Shown here piece by piece: positions 1 to 5,080 of a stretch of DNA of 7,746 nucleotides (position 1 is its first letter; each line of letters begins with the position of its first letter). The DNA is taken from the NCBI GenBank assembly GCA_018711415.1, contig DVIJ01000119.1:1-7746 (forward strand). Reading direction: 5' to 3'. Source of the DNA: Scatomorpha merdavium (lineage in GTDB: Bacteria > Bacillota > Clostridia > Oscillospirales > Oscillospiraceae). Position numbers and translations under genes: made by a program. The notes below the pieces were generated by a model, which saw only the letters and a list, made by a program, of their open reading frames with translations, ran no database searches and had not been told where the DNA came from.

Positions 1-530
1 TTTACAACAACACCGTCGCCGCTGATCGCATAACCAGTATTGGGCGTTATTGTAAGAGTGACGTTGTCATCTTTAAAAGCCTTGTACTTATCAGGCGTGA
101 CGCTGCCGCCTGTCATGTCATCGACATCAACTTCAAACACCTTATTAAAGGATGCTTGTATGACAACGCTTGTAGTATCCGAGTCGATATCAAAACCATA
201 GATGAACTCATCGCCGGGCCCAGCCTCGATTGTAACTTCTTCGCCATCAATGCTCAGCAGCTTGAGACCGTAGCCTGGATCTGGTTTTGCGGTCAGCGTG
301 TAGCCGGATGTTTCGTTTTTAGTTACTTCAATCTCGCCATAGGTGTACCCTGTACCATCTTCACCGAAATCGCCGCCGCTGAAGTTTTTGTAAGTAAACG
401 TCACTTCGCCGGGGGTCAGCGGGGCCGGATCGGTCCCCTCACCGTCTGCGAATGCGGCTGCGGGCAGCAAGGCCAGGACAAGGCAGAGGACCAGTGCTGC
501 CGCCATTAATTTTTTGAATTTGGACTTCAT
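1..530 (-). CDS. Secreted protein with InlB-B-type repeats (5' part, cut by window edge)
   Basis: The gene reads leftward from an ATG at 528-530 and is still open at base 1, giving 176 complete codons. A GGAGGT ribosome binding site (539-544 on the minus strand) lies 8 bases before the start. Residues 1-28 form a classic signal peptide: basic start MKSKFKK, a hydrophobic core rich in Leu and Ala, and a likely cut after AFA. A short linker follows. Residues about 42-128 and from about 131 onward look like two beta-rich modules of the divergent InlB B-repeat type. Typical traits are GGSVTP, a YKAF...VTLTITP run, the phrase NTGYAI, and an ending such as VVIQASF. Proteins with such repeats are usually exported surface or wall-associated proteins; the actual function is unknown. 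The gene is visibly more AT-rich than its neighbours and is transcribed divergently from the cysteine operon. The C-terminal part, including any anchor, lies outside the window. Confidence 0.85.
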   Translation of the reverse strand, partial: MKSKFKKLMAAALVLCLVLALLPAAAFADGEGTDPAPLTPGEVTFTYKNFSGGDFGEDGTGYTYGEIEVTKNETSGYTLTAKPDPGYGLKLLSIDGEEVTIEAGPGDEFIYGFDIDSDTTSVVIQASFNKVFEVDVDDMTGGSVTPDKYKAFKDDNVTLTITPNTGYAISGDGVVV

Positions 531-574
531 TTTCGTCTACCTCCATTTGTTAAAAGTATTCCTGTCCAACCAAA

Positions 575-603
575 ATTATATCAGCAAACTGTATTAATTG
601 CAA
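575..603 (-). promoter_or_regulatory. Promoter of the secreted-protein gene
   Basis: On the minus strand a TTGCAA -35 box (598-603) is separated by exactly 17 bases from a perfect TATAAT -10 box (575-580). A TG one base before the -10 makes it an extended -10 element. Transcription should start near 568, leaving a leader of roughly 40 bases before the ATG at 530. Confidence 0.8.
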
Positions 604-637
604 GATACAGCTGCGGATATTAAAAATGAATTTTGTG

Positions 638-663
638 AACATTTTTGTCGACACAAAAATGTT
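638..663. promoter_or_regulatory. 26-bp perfect palindrome, candidate operator
   Basis: Two perfectly complementary 11-base arms, AACATTTTTGT (638-648) and ACAAAAATGTT (653-663), flank a 4-base centre CGAC. The last base of the right arm is the first base of the TTGACA -35 box of the cysE promoter. A further half-site AAAAATG lies at 622-628. The symmetry and position suggest the site of a dimeric transcription regulator acting on the cysteine operon, or on the divergent gene whose -35 ends at 603. The arms are AT-rich and no T-run follows on either strand, so a terminator is unlikely. The regulator is not identified. Confidence 0.6.
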
Positions 664-694
664 TGACACGCCATGAGGGCTGTGCTAATATAAT
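663..694 (+). promoter_or_regulatory. Promoter of the T-box-cysE-cysS operon
   Basis: A consensus TTGACA -35 box (663-668) is followed after 17 bases by TAATAT (686-691), preceded by TG at 683-684 as in extended -10 promoters. A perfect TATAAT also lies at 689-694, but 20 bases from the -35, which is longer than normal, so the first register is preferred. Either way RNA starts at about 697-701, just before stem I of the T-box. Confidence 0.75.
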
Positions 695-697
695 AGG

Positions 698-943
698 GTA
701 TGAATGGCTGTGAAGGGGAGAAGTAGGGTCCCACACCTGTCTCAGAGAGGCGCCGCCGTCGGCTGTGAGCGGCGCTGTCAAGGAGCCGCCCGAAATGCGC
801 CCCGGAGCCTCGGACGGAGGAAATGCCGCCCCGTGCGCCGCGCGTTAAGCGGCAAACCGGTATTCGCCGGAGAGTGATAAGCGAGAGTGGAACCGCGTAT
901 GAACTGCGCCTCTCATGCCACAGGGCATGGGAGCTATTTTTTT
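698..943 (+). promoter_or_regulatory. Cysteine-specific T-box leader
   Basis: This leader senses the charging of tRNA-Cys and controls transcription of cysE-cysS. Stem I spans 706-809: GGCT (706-709) pairs with AGCC (806-809), and GGGG (715-718) with CCCC (800-803). Above them is an internal loop carrying AGAAGTA on one side and GAAATGCG on the other, closed by GGG (726-728) with CCC (789-791). The AGTA/GAA pair is the loop E motif, and TGC at 796-798 is the specifier codon for cysteine, followed by a purine. The distal hairpin (GCGCCGC 750-756 with GCGGCGC 769-775) is preceded by AGAGAG and carries GGCTGTGA, as in other T-boxes. A stem II-like hairpin (825-829 with 849-853) and stem III (857-860 with 867-870) follow. 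The T-box itself is at 883-897. The antiterminator pairs 883-887 with 910-914 and 895-897 with 907-909, bulging UGGAACC. UGGA in the bulge matches the UCCA end of tRNA-Cys. Confidence 0.95.
910..943 (+). terminator. T-box regulatory terminator
   Basis: A 10-bp stem pairs CTCTCATGCC (910-919) with GGCATGGGAG (924-933), with one G-U pair and a 4-base loop, and is followed by seven T at 937-943. The left arm shares bases 910-914 with the antiterminator, so the two structures exclude each other. Uncharged tRNA-Cys should favour the antiterminator and let transcription proceed into cysE. Confidence 0.93.
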
Positions 944-981
944 GTTCAGCGCGCTCTCGCCACCTTATGTAGGAGGTAGAA

Positions 982-1623
982 TTGTTCAAAGACCTGCGCG
1001 AGACCATCGAGGCCTACAAGGCCAGAGACCCTGCCGCCAGAAGCTCCTTTGAGGTCTGGCTGCTCTACCCCGGGATAAAGGCTACCCAGAGCCACAAGCG
1101 CGCCCACTGGTGCTACACCCACGGCCACAAGCTGCTGGCCCGCATCATTTCGCAGCACAGCCGCCGCGTCACGGGCATCGAGATACACCCCGGTGCGAAA
1201 ATAGGCAAGCGCCTCGTCATCGACCACGGAATGGGCATCGTCATAGGCGAGACCGCCGAGATAGGCGACGACTGCCTCATCTACCAGGGCGTGACCCTCG
1301 GCGGCACCGGCAAGGACACCGGCAAACGCCACCCCACCATCGGCAACAACGTGCTCATAGGCAGCGGGGCCAAGGTCCTGGGTCCCTTCAAAGTCGGGGA
1401 CAACAGCCGCGTGGCGGCCAACGCCGTCGTCCTCTCGGAGATTCCCCCGGACTGCACCGCAGTCGGCTCCCCGGCACGCGTCGTCAAGAAGAAGGGCGAA
1501 AACGTGGACTACGTCGGCAACGTCGAGCAGATAAACGTCACTGACCCGCTGGTCCAGGAGGTCGTGAGCCTCCGCGCCGAGCTGAACCGGCTCAAGGCCG
1601 CCGCGGGCGACGACATGAGATAG
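982..1623 (+). CDS. cysE: Serine O-acetyltransferase (short Firmicute type)
   Basis: The enzyme acetylates L-serine with acetyl-CoA to O-acetylserine, the carbon skeleton for cysteine, in the cytoplasm. It has 213 residues, close to Bacillus CysE (about 217) and shorter than the enterobacterial form. An N-terminal helical part (about 1-60, with FEVWLLYPGIKA) precedes a left-handed beta-helix of hexapeptide repeats (about 63-170). The active-site signatures are D81-H82 in IDHGMG and H117 in KRHPTIG, with GVTLGGTGK between them. GIEIHP carries Glu where E. coli has Asp143, as in Bacillus. The tail LVQEVVSLRAELNRLK is coiled-coil-like. The start is TTG at 982, five bases after AGGAGG (971-976). 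The only in-frame ATG upstream (967) is followed at once by a TAG stop, and no internal Met fits. It is the first gene after the cysteine T-box and lies 13 bases before cysS. Confidence 0.96.
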   Translation: MFKDLRETIEAYKARDPAARSSFEVWLLYPGIKATQSHKRAHWCYTHGHKLLARIISQHSRRVTGIEIHPGAKIGKRLVIDHGMGIVIGETAEIGDDCLIYQGVTLGGTGKDTGKRHPTIGNNVLIGSGAKVLGPFKVGDNSRVAANAVVLSEIPPDCTAVGSPARVVKKKGENVDYVGNVEQINVTDPLVQEVVSLRAELNRLKAAAGDDMR

Positions 1624-1636
1624 AGGAGGAATACAA

Positions 1637-3046
1637 ATGAAGCTCTATAATTCCGCTACCCGTACCAAGGAGGAGTTCGTCCCCCTGCACCCGGACATCG
1701 TCAAGATGTATACCTGCGGCCCCACCGTCTACCACTATGCACACATCGGCAATCTCAGAAGCTATATCATGGAGGACGTGCTGGAGAAATATCTGCGCTA
1801 CGTCGGTTACAACGTCAAGCGCGTCATGAACATCACGGACGTCGGCCACCTCTCCTCAGACGCCGATACCGGCGAGGACAAGATGCTCAAGGGCGCAAAG
1901 CGCGAGCACAAGACCGTCATGGAGATAGCGAAGTTCTATACCGACGCCTTCTTCGACGACTGCCGCAAGCTCAATATCAAAACGCCCGACGTCGTCGAGC
2001 CCGCCACGAACTGCATCGACGAGTATATCAAGATAATCTCGAAGCTGATGGACACAGGCTACGCCTACTTTGCAGGCGGCAACGTGTATTTCGACACCTC
2101 GAAGCTGGAGCGCTATTTCGTGTTCAACGACTTCGAGGCGGACGACCTCGACGTCGGCGTCCGCGAGGGCGTGGAGGAGGACACGAACAAGCGCAACCGC
2201 AACGACTTCGTCCTCTGGTTCACGAAGTCCAAGTTCGAGGACCAGGCCCTCAAGTGGGATTCTCCCTGGGGCGTGGGCTACCCCGGCTGGCACATCGAGT
2301 GCTCGGGCATCAGCATGAAGCACCTGGGCGAGGACCTGGACATCCACTGCGGCGGTATAGACAACGCCTTCCCGCACCACACGAACGAGATCGCCCAGTC
2401 CGAGGCCTACCTCGGCCACAAGTGGTGCAACTTCTGGGTCCACGTCCTGCACCTGAACACCAACAGCGGCAAGATGAGTAAATCCAAGGGCGAGTTCCTC
2501 ACCGTCTCGCTCCTGGAGCAGAAGGGCTACGATCCTCTGGCTTACCGCTTCTTCTGCCTCCAGAGCCACTACCGCAAGAGCCTTGTATTTTCCTGGGAAA
2601 ATCTCGACAACGCCGCGGGTGCTTACCAGAAGCTCGTGAACCGCATCGCGGCGCTCTCGGACGCCCCCGCTCAGATAGACGAAGCCGCGGCTGAAAAGTT
2701 GCGCGAAAGTTTTAAAGCCGCGCTGGACAACGACCTGAACACCTCGCTGGCCGTCACGGCGCTCTACGACGCGCTCAAGGCCACGGTGAACGACGCCACG
2801 AAGCTCGCCATAGTCGCGGACTACGACAAGGTGCTTGGTCTGAACCTCATAGAGGCAGCCGCAAAGCTCCGCAAGAAGGAAGAGCCCCAGGAGTCCGACC
2901 CACGCATAGAGGGCCTGCTCGCCGAGCGCGCCGCAGCCAAAAAGGCCAAGAACTTCGCGGAGGCAGACCGCATCCGCGACATGCTCAAGGCCGAAGGCAT
3001 CACGATAATCGACACGCCGCAGGGCGCAAAGTGGAAACGCGATTGA
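1637..3046 (+). CDS. cysS: Cysteinyl-tRNA synthetase
   Basis: This class I aminoacyl-tRNA synthetase joins cysteine to tRNA-Cys in the cytoplasm, making the charged tRNA that its own T-box monitors. It has 469 residues, near the family norm of 460-470. The Rossmann-fold signature HIGN lies at 36-39 and KMSKS at 279-283. The zinc and cysteine-binding ligands are all present: C27 (TCGPTVY), C222 (WHIECSGIS), H247 and E251 (PHHTNEIAQSEA), with the same 25- and 4-residue spacing as C209-H234-E238 in E. coli. The stretch between C27 and C222 is about 14 residues longer than in E. coli, around DLDVGVREGVEEDTNKRN, a form I associate with clostridial enzymes. The anticodon-binding helical domain follows, ending in NFAEADRIRDML and DTPQGAKW. 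AGGAGG (1624-1629) lies 7 bases before the ATG. The stop codon is embedded in the next promoter. Confidence 0.97.
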   Translation: MKLYNSATRTKEEFVPLHPDIVKMYTCGPTVYHYAHIGNLRSYIMEDVLEKYLRYVGYNVKRVMNITDVGHLSSDADTGEDKMLKGAKREHKTVMEIAKFYTDAFFDDCRKLNIKTPDVVEPATNCIDEYIKIISKLMDTGYAYFAGGNVYFDTSKLERYFVFNDFEADDLDVGVREGVEEDTNKRNRNDFVLWFTKSKFEDQALKWDSPWGVGYPGWHIECSGISMKHLGEDLDIHCGGIDNAFPHHTNEIAQSEAYLGHKWCNFWVHVLHLNTNSGKMSKSKGEFLTVSLLEQKGYDPLAYRFFCLQSHYRKSLVFSWENLDNAAGAYQKLVNRIAALSDAPAQIDEAAAEKLRESFKAALDNDLNTSLAVTALYDALKATVNDATKLAIVADYDKVLGLNLIEAAAKLRKKEEPQESDPRIEGLLAERAAAKKAKNFAEADRIRDMLKAEGITIIDTPQGAKWKRD

Positions 3047-3071
3047 CAATTTTTTCGCTTGGGGATAAGAT
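3043..3071 (+). promoter_or_regulatory. Internal promoter for the flavodiiron gene
   Basis: A consensus TTGACA (3043-3048) is followed after exactly 17 bases by TAAGAT (3066-3071). The TGA stop of cysS (3044-3046) lies inside the -35 box. Transcription should start near 3078. No hairpin-plus-T-run terminator separates cysS from the next gene, so T-box-controlled read-through could add to this promoter. Confidence 0.75.
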
Positions 3072-3109
3072 GTAGACATCCTGAGAAACACACATAGGAG
3101 GTATATATA

Positions 3110-4315
3110 ATGTATTGCACCAAGCGTATAACAGACGATATGGTATGGGTAGGCGCGGACGACAGACGCCTCGCCTTTTTCGAGGGTGTCTACGGAGTGC
3201 CGGACGGCGTTTCGTATAACTCCTACCTTATTAAAGATGAAAAGACCATCCTCTTCGACACTGTAGACAAGGCCGTCTGCCACAACTTCTTCGAGAACCT
3301 GGCCCACGAGCTGGGTGGCAGGAGCCTGGACTACCTTGTCATCTCGCACATGGAGCCCGACCACGCGGCGACCATCGGCGACGTCGCGCTCAGATATCCG
3401 GAGACGACCATCGTCTGCAACGCGAAGGTCAAGACCATGCTCCAGAACTACTTCCACGCGGACCTGGATTCGAGGCTGCACATCGTCGCGGAGGGCGACG
3501 TGCTCAGCACCGGCAGGCACGAGTTCACCTTTGTCATGGCCCCCATGGTCCACTGGCCCGAGGTCATGATGACCTACGACAAGACGGATAAGATCCTCTT
3601 CTCCGCAGACGCCTTCGGCTCCTTCGGCGCGCTGAACGGGCGCATCTTTGCGGACGAGTGCGACTTCATGCACGAGTGCATAGACGAGGCCAGACGCTAC
3701 TATACAAATATAGTCGGCAAATACGGCCCGCAGGTGCAGGCGGCGCTCAAGAAGGCCGCGGGGCTGGATATAAAGCTGGTCTGCCCGCTGCACAGCTTCG
3801 TCTGGCGCGAGGGCTTCGGGGACTTCCTGGAGAAGTACCTCCAGTGGAGCAGCTACACGCCCGAGGTCGAGGGCGTGCTCATCGCCTACGCCTCGGTCTA
3901 CGGCAACACGGAGAACGCCGCGAACATCCTGGCCGCCAGGCTCTGCGACAGGGGAGTTAAGGTCAAGATGTACGACACCTCCGTCACCCCGGCGAGCTAC
4001 ATCGTCTCCGACGCCTTCAAGTACAGCCGCCTGGTCTTTGCCGCGACGACCTATAACACGGGGATGTTCGTGACGATGGAGCAGCTGCTGCACGACATTG
4101 CGGCGCACAACCTGCAGAACCGCAAGGTCGCGCTCATAGAGAACGGCTCCTGGGCGCCCATGAGCGGCAAGCTGATGCGCGGCATACTCGAGGGGCTCAA
4201 GGGCATGGAGTTCATCGGGGACACGGTGAAGGTCATGTCCTCGCTGGGCGAGGGGCAGCTGGAACAGCTCGATAAGCTCGCGGAGGCCATTGCAGAAAAT
4301 ATTTCACAAAAATAA
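3110..4315 (+). CDS. Class A flavodiiron protein (FprA-like O2/NO reductase)
   Basis: Flavodiiron proteins are soluble enzymes that reduce O2 to water or NO to N2O and protect anaerobes. They usually take electrons from rubredoxin or a related carrier. The 401 residues fit the two-domain class A form. The metallo-beta-lactamase-like domain (1 to about 250) carries every diiron ligand: H80, E82, D84 and H85 in HMEPDH, H148 in MVHWPE, D167 in FSADAFGSFG and H228 in CPLHSFVW. This spacing is essentially that of the Moorella FprA enzyme. The flavodoxin-like domain (about 255-395) begins VLIAYASVYGNTENAA, the FMN phosphate loop, and includes TTYNTGMF and ENGSWAP. No rubredoxin or NAD(P)H:flavin oxidoreductase domain is fused to it, and no partner gene is in the window. 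AGGAGGT (3096-3102) lies 7 bases before the ATG. O2 against NO preference cannot be read from the sequence. Confidence 0.95.
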   Translation: MYCTKRITDDMVWVGADDRRLAFFEGVYGVPDGVSYNSYLIKDEKTILFDTVDKAVCHNFFENLAHELGGRSLDYLVISHMEPDHAATIGDVALRYPETTIVCNAKVKTMLQNYFHADLDSRLHIVAEGDVLSTGRHEFTFVMAPMVHWPEVMMTYDKTDKILFSADAFGSFGALNGRIFADECDFMHECIDEARRYYTNIVGKYGPQVQAALKKAAGLDIKLVCPLHSFVWREGFGDFLEKYLQWSSYTPEVEGVLIAYASVYGNTENAANILAARLCDRGVKVKMYDTSVTPASYIVSDAFKYSRLVFAATTYNTGMFVTMEQLLHDIAAHNLQNRKVALIENGSWAPMSGKLMRGILEGLKGMEFIGDTVKVMSSLGEGQLEQLDKLAEAIAENISQK

Positions 4316-4348
4316 AGTCAAAAATTCTCCGAAAAGTAAAAAAAGCTA

Positions 4349-4377
4349 TTGACAACACGCCCACCCTTTGGTATTCT
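4349..4377 (+). promoter_or_regulatory. Promoter of the S10 ribosomal protein operon
   Basis: TTGACA (4349-4354) and TATTCT (4372-4377) are 17 bases apart; the -35 is perfect and the -10 matches four of six positions. The start point would be near 4384, leaving a leader of about 270 bases before rpsJ. A 10-bp inverted repeat flanks the -10 box and start point. Confidence 0.75.
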
Positions 4378-4404
4378 AATTGAGCGCCTGCCAGGGGTGG
4401 GCGT
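4357..4404. repeat. 10-bp inverted repeat around the rpsJ -10 box and start point
   Basis: ACGCCCACCC (4357-4366) is perfectly complementary to GGGTGGGCGT (4395-4404), with 28 bases between that contain the -10 box and predicted start. The left arm sits in the promoter spacer and the right arm is in the early transcript. It could be a split operator, or an RNA stem in transcripts reading through from the upstream gene. The right arm can also pair locally with CGCCTGCC (4385-4392). Confidence 0.5.
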
Positions 4405-4656
4405 ATTATGCGATGAAGCGGGAGATTGCGGCGAATGCCGGTAACTTCCGTGGAGTATGTCCGGCGTCTGAGGACGCGAAATCGGGCGGCTGAGCTTTTT
4501 TCGTGCATGGCGTATATCGCCTGCGCGGGCAGACCGGCCAAAAGCCGGTTTGTTTTTCGGGCAGGGCCTGATACGCACGGTTGCGTGTATGAAAATCAGC
4601 TCACCGTACCACTGGGCGGCGGAAACCGCCTAAGTACGAAATCAGGAGGAAAAAAC
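4384..4656 (+). promoter_or_regulatory. Structured leader of the S10 operon
   Basis: About 270 untranslated bases precede rpsJ. Visible stems, in order, are: CGCCTGCC (4385-4392) with GGTGGGCG (4396-4403); a two-part hairpin 4419-4450, with CGGGAG pairing CTTCCG below a symmetric 4x4 internal loop and CGGC pairing GCCG above it; GCGTC (4464-4468) with GACGC (4473-4477) around a TGAG loop; a terminator-like hairpin at 4531-4557; ACGCA (4573-4577) with TGCGT (4582-4586); and a compound hairpin closed by CGTAC (4605-4609) and GTACG (4634-4638) around GGCGG/CCGCC, ending just before the ribosome binding site AGGAGG (4644-4649). In E. coli the S10 operon is autoregulated through its leader by L4, whose gene is third here. 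Whether L4 acts in this unrelated-looking leader is inference. No convincing gene lies in 4316-4656. Confidence 0.6.
4531..4557 (+). terminator. Candidate attenuator within the rpsJ leader
   Basis: ACCGGC (4533-4538) and GCCGGT (4544-4549) form a perfect 6-bp stem with a CAAAA loop, extended by G-T and A-T pairs at its base. It is followed by TTTGTTTTT (4549-4557). It lies about 150 bases into the leader and about 100 bases before rpsJ, as expected for attenuation. The stem is short, so efficiency is uncertain. Confidence 0.55.
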
Positions 4657-4968
4657 ATGGCAGCAAAGAAAATGATCCGCATCAGGCTCAAGGCCTACGA
4701 CCACCAGCTCATCGACAAGGCCGCGGAGACGATAGTCGAGACCGCCAAGCGCACGGACGCGAAGGTCTCCGGTCCCATCCCCCTGCCGACGAAGAAGGAA
4801 GTCGTGACCATCCTGCGCGCCGTCCACAAATATAAGGACAGCCGCGAGCAGTTCGAGCGCCGCACCCACAAGAGACTCATCGACATCATGAGCCCCACCC
4901 AGAAGACCGTCGAGGCCCTGATGAGCCTTGAACTCCCCGCCGGCGTCGAGATCGAGATAAAGCTCTGA
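4657..4968 (+). CDS. rpsJ: 30S ribosomal protein S10
   Basis: S10 is part of the head of the small ribosomal subunit and, as NusE, also acts in transcription antitermination. The product has 103 residues, the normal length. It starts MAAKKMIRIRLKAYDHQLID and contains the family signature AKVSGPIPLPT (residues 35-45). HKYKDSREQFERRTHKRLIDI forms the long basic loop that reaches into the subunit, and the ending LPAGVEIEIKL is typical. The reading frame is open upstream to 4426, but the ATG at 4657 is the true start: it has AGGAGG at 4644-4649 six or seven bases before it, and the family begins here. It is the first gene of the operon and is separated from rplC by an unusually long 112-base spacer. 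Confidence 0.97.
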   Translation: MAAKKMIRIRLKAYDHQLIDKAAETIVETAKRTDAKVSGPIPLPTKKEVVTILRAVHKYKDSREQFERRTHKRLIDIMSPTQKTVEALMSLELPAGVEIEIKL

Positions 4969-4995
4969 GCCGCGCAAAATCATTTATAACCCATT

Positions 4996-5055
4996 TGCCC
5001 ATGACTTGCGTGAGTGGGCAGGGTCATGTTGGGGGAGCGCAAGACGCCCCTCAAC
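4996..5055 (+). promoter_or_regulatory. Structured spacer RNA between rpsJ and rplC
   Basis: Two neighbouring hairpins can be drawn. The first pairs TGCCCA (4996-5001) with TGGGCA (5015-5020). The second pairs GTTG (5028-5031) with CAAC (5052-5055), extends through GGGG/CCCT, bulges one A, and is capped by GCG (5037-5039) with CGC (5045-5047). The loop of the first contains CTTGCG (5005-5010), complementary to CGCAAG (5038-5043) in the top of the second, so a loop-loop contact or alternative long-range stem is possible. CATGAC (5000-5005) can instead pair with GTCATG (5023-5028), which excludes the first hairpin. The rplC ribosome binding site (5067-5072) follows 12 bases later. Function is unknown; control of rplC translation or RNA processing is inferred. 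Confidence 0.45.
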
Positions 5056-5080
5056 CAATAACCGTTAGGAGGAAATAGAC

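Noticed and set aside
156..509. Open frame of 117 codons on the plus strand
   Set aside because: It lies antisense to the secreted-protein gene, which has a signal peptide, a ribosome binding site and a promoter; the plus frame has none of these.
638..663. Palindrome as a transcription terminator
   Set aside because: The stem is AT-rich with no following T-run on either strand, and no gene ends there.
594..1007. Minus-strand open frame across the T-box leader
   Set aside because: The region is explained base by base by the promoter and T-box structure, and the translation has no family resemblance.
1856..4108. Long open frame on the minus strand, opposite cysS and the flavodiiron gene
   Set aside because: It is antisense to two clearly identified genes and its translation, rich in Val, Leu, Arg and Asp, resembles no family. 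Long antisense frames are expected opposite GC-rich genes.
4426..4656. Upstream extension of rpsJ by an open frame from 4426
   Set aside because: S10 proteins begin at the ATG at 4657, which has an excellent ribosome binding site; the upstream frame lies in the structured leader.
4984..4989. TATAAC as a -10 box of an rplC promoter
   Set aside because: No acceptable -35 box lies 16-18 bases upstream.
5001..5078. 25-codon frame (ATG at 5001, stop at 5076) in the rpsJ-rplC spacer
   Set aside because: No ribosome binding site precedes the ATG, and the bases are accounted for by hairpin pairing.
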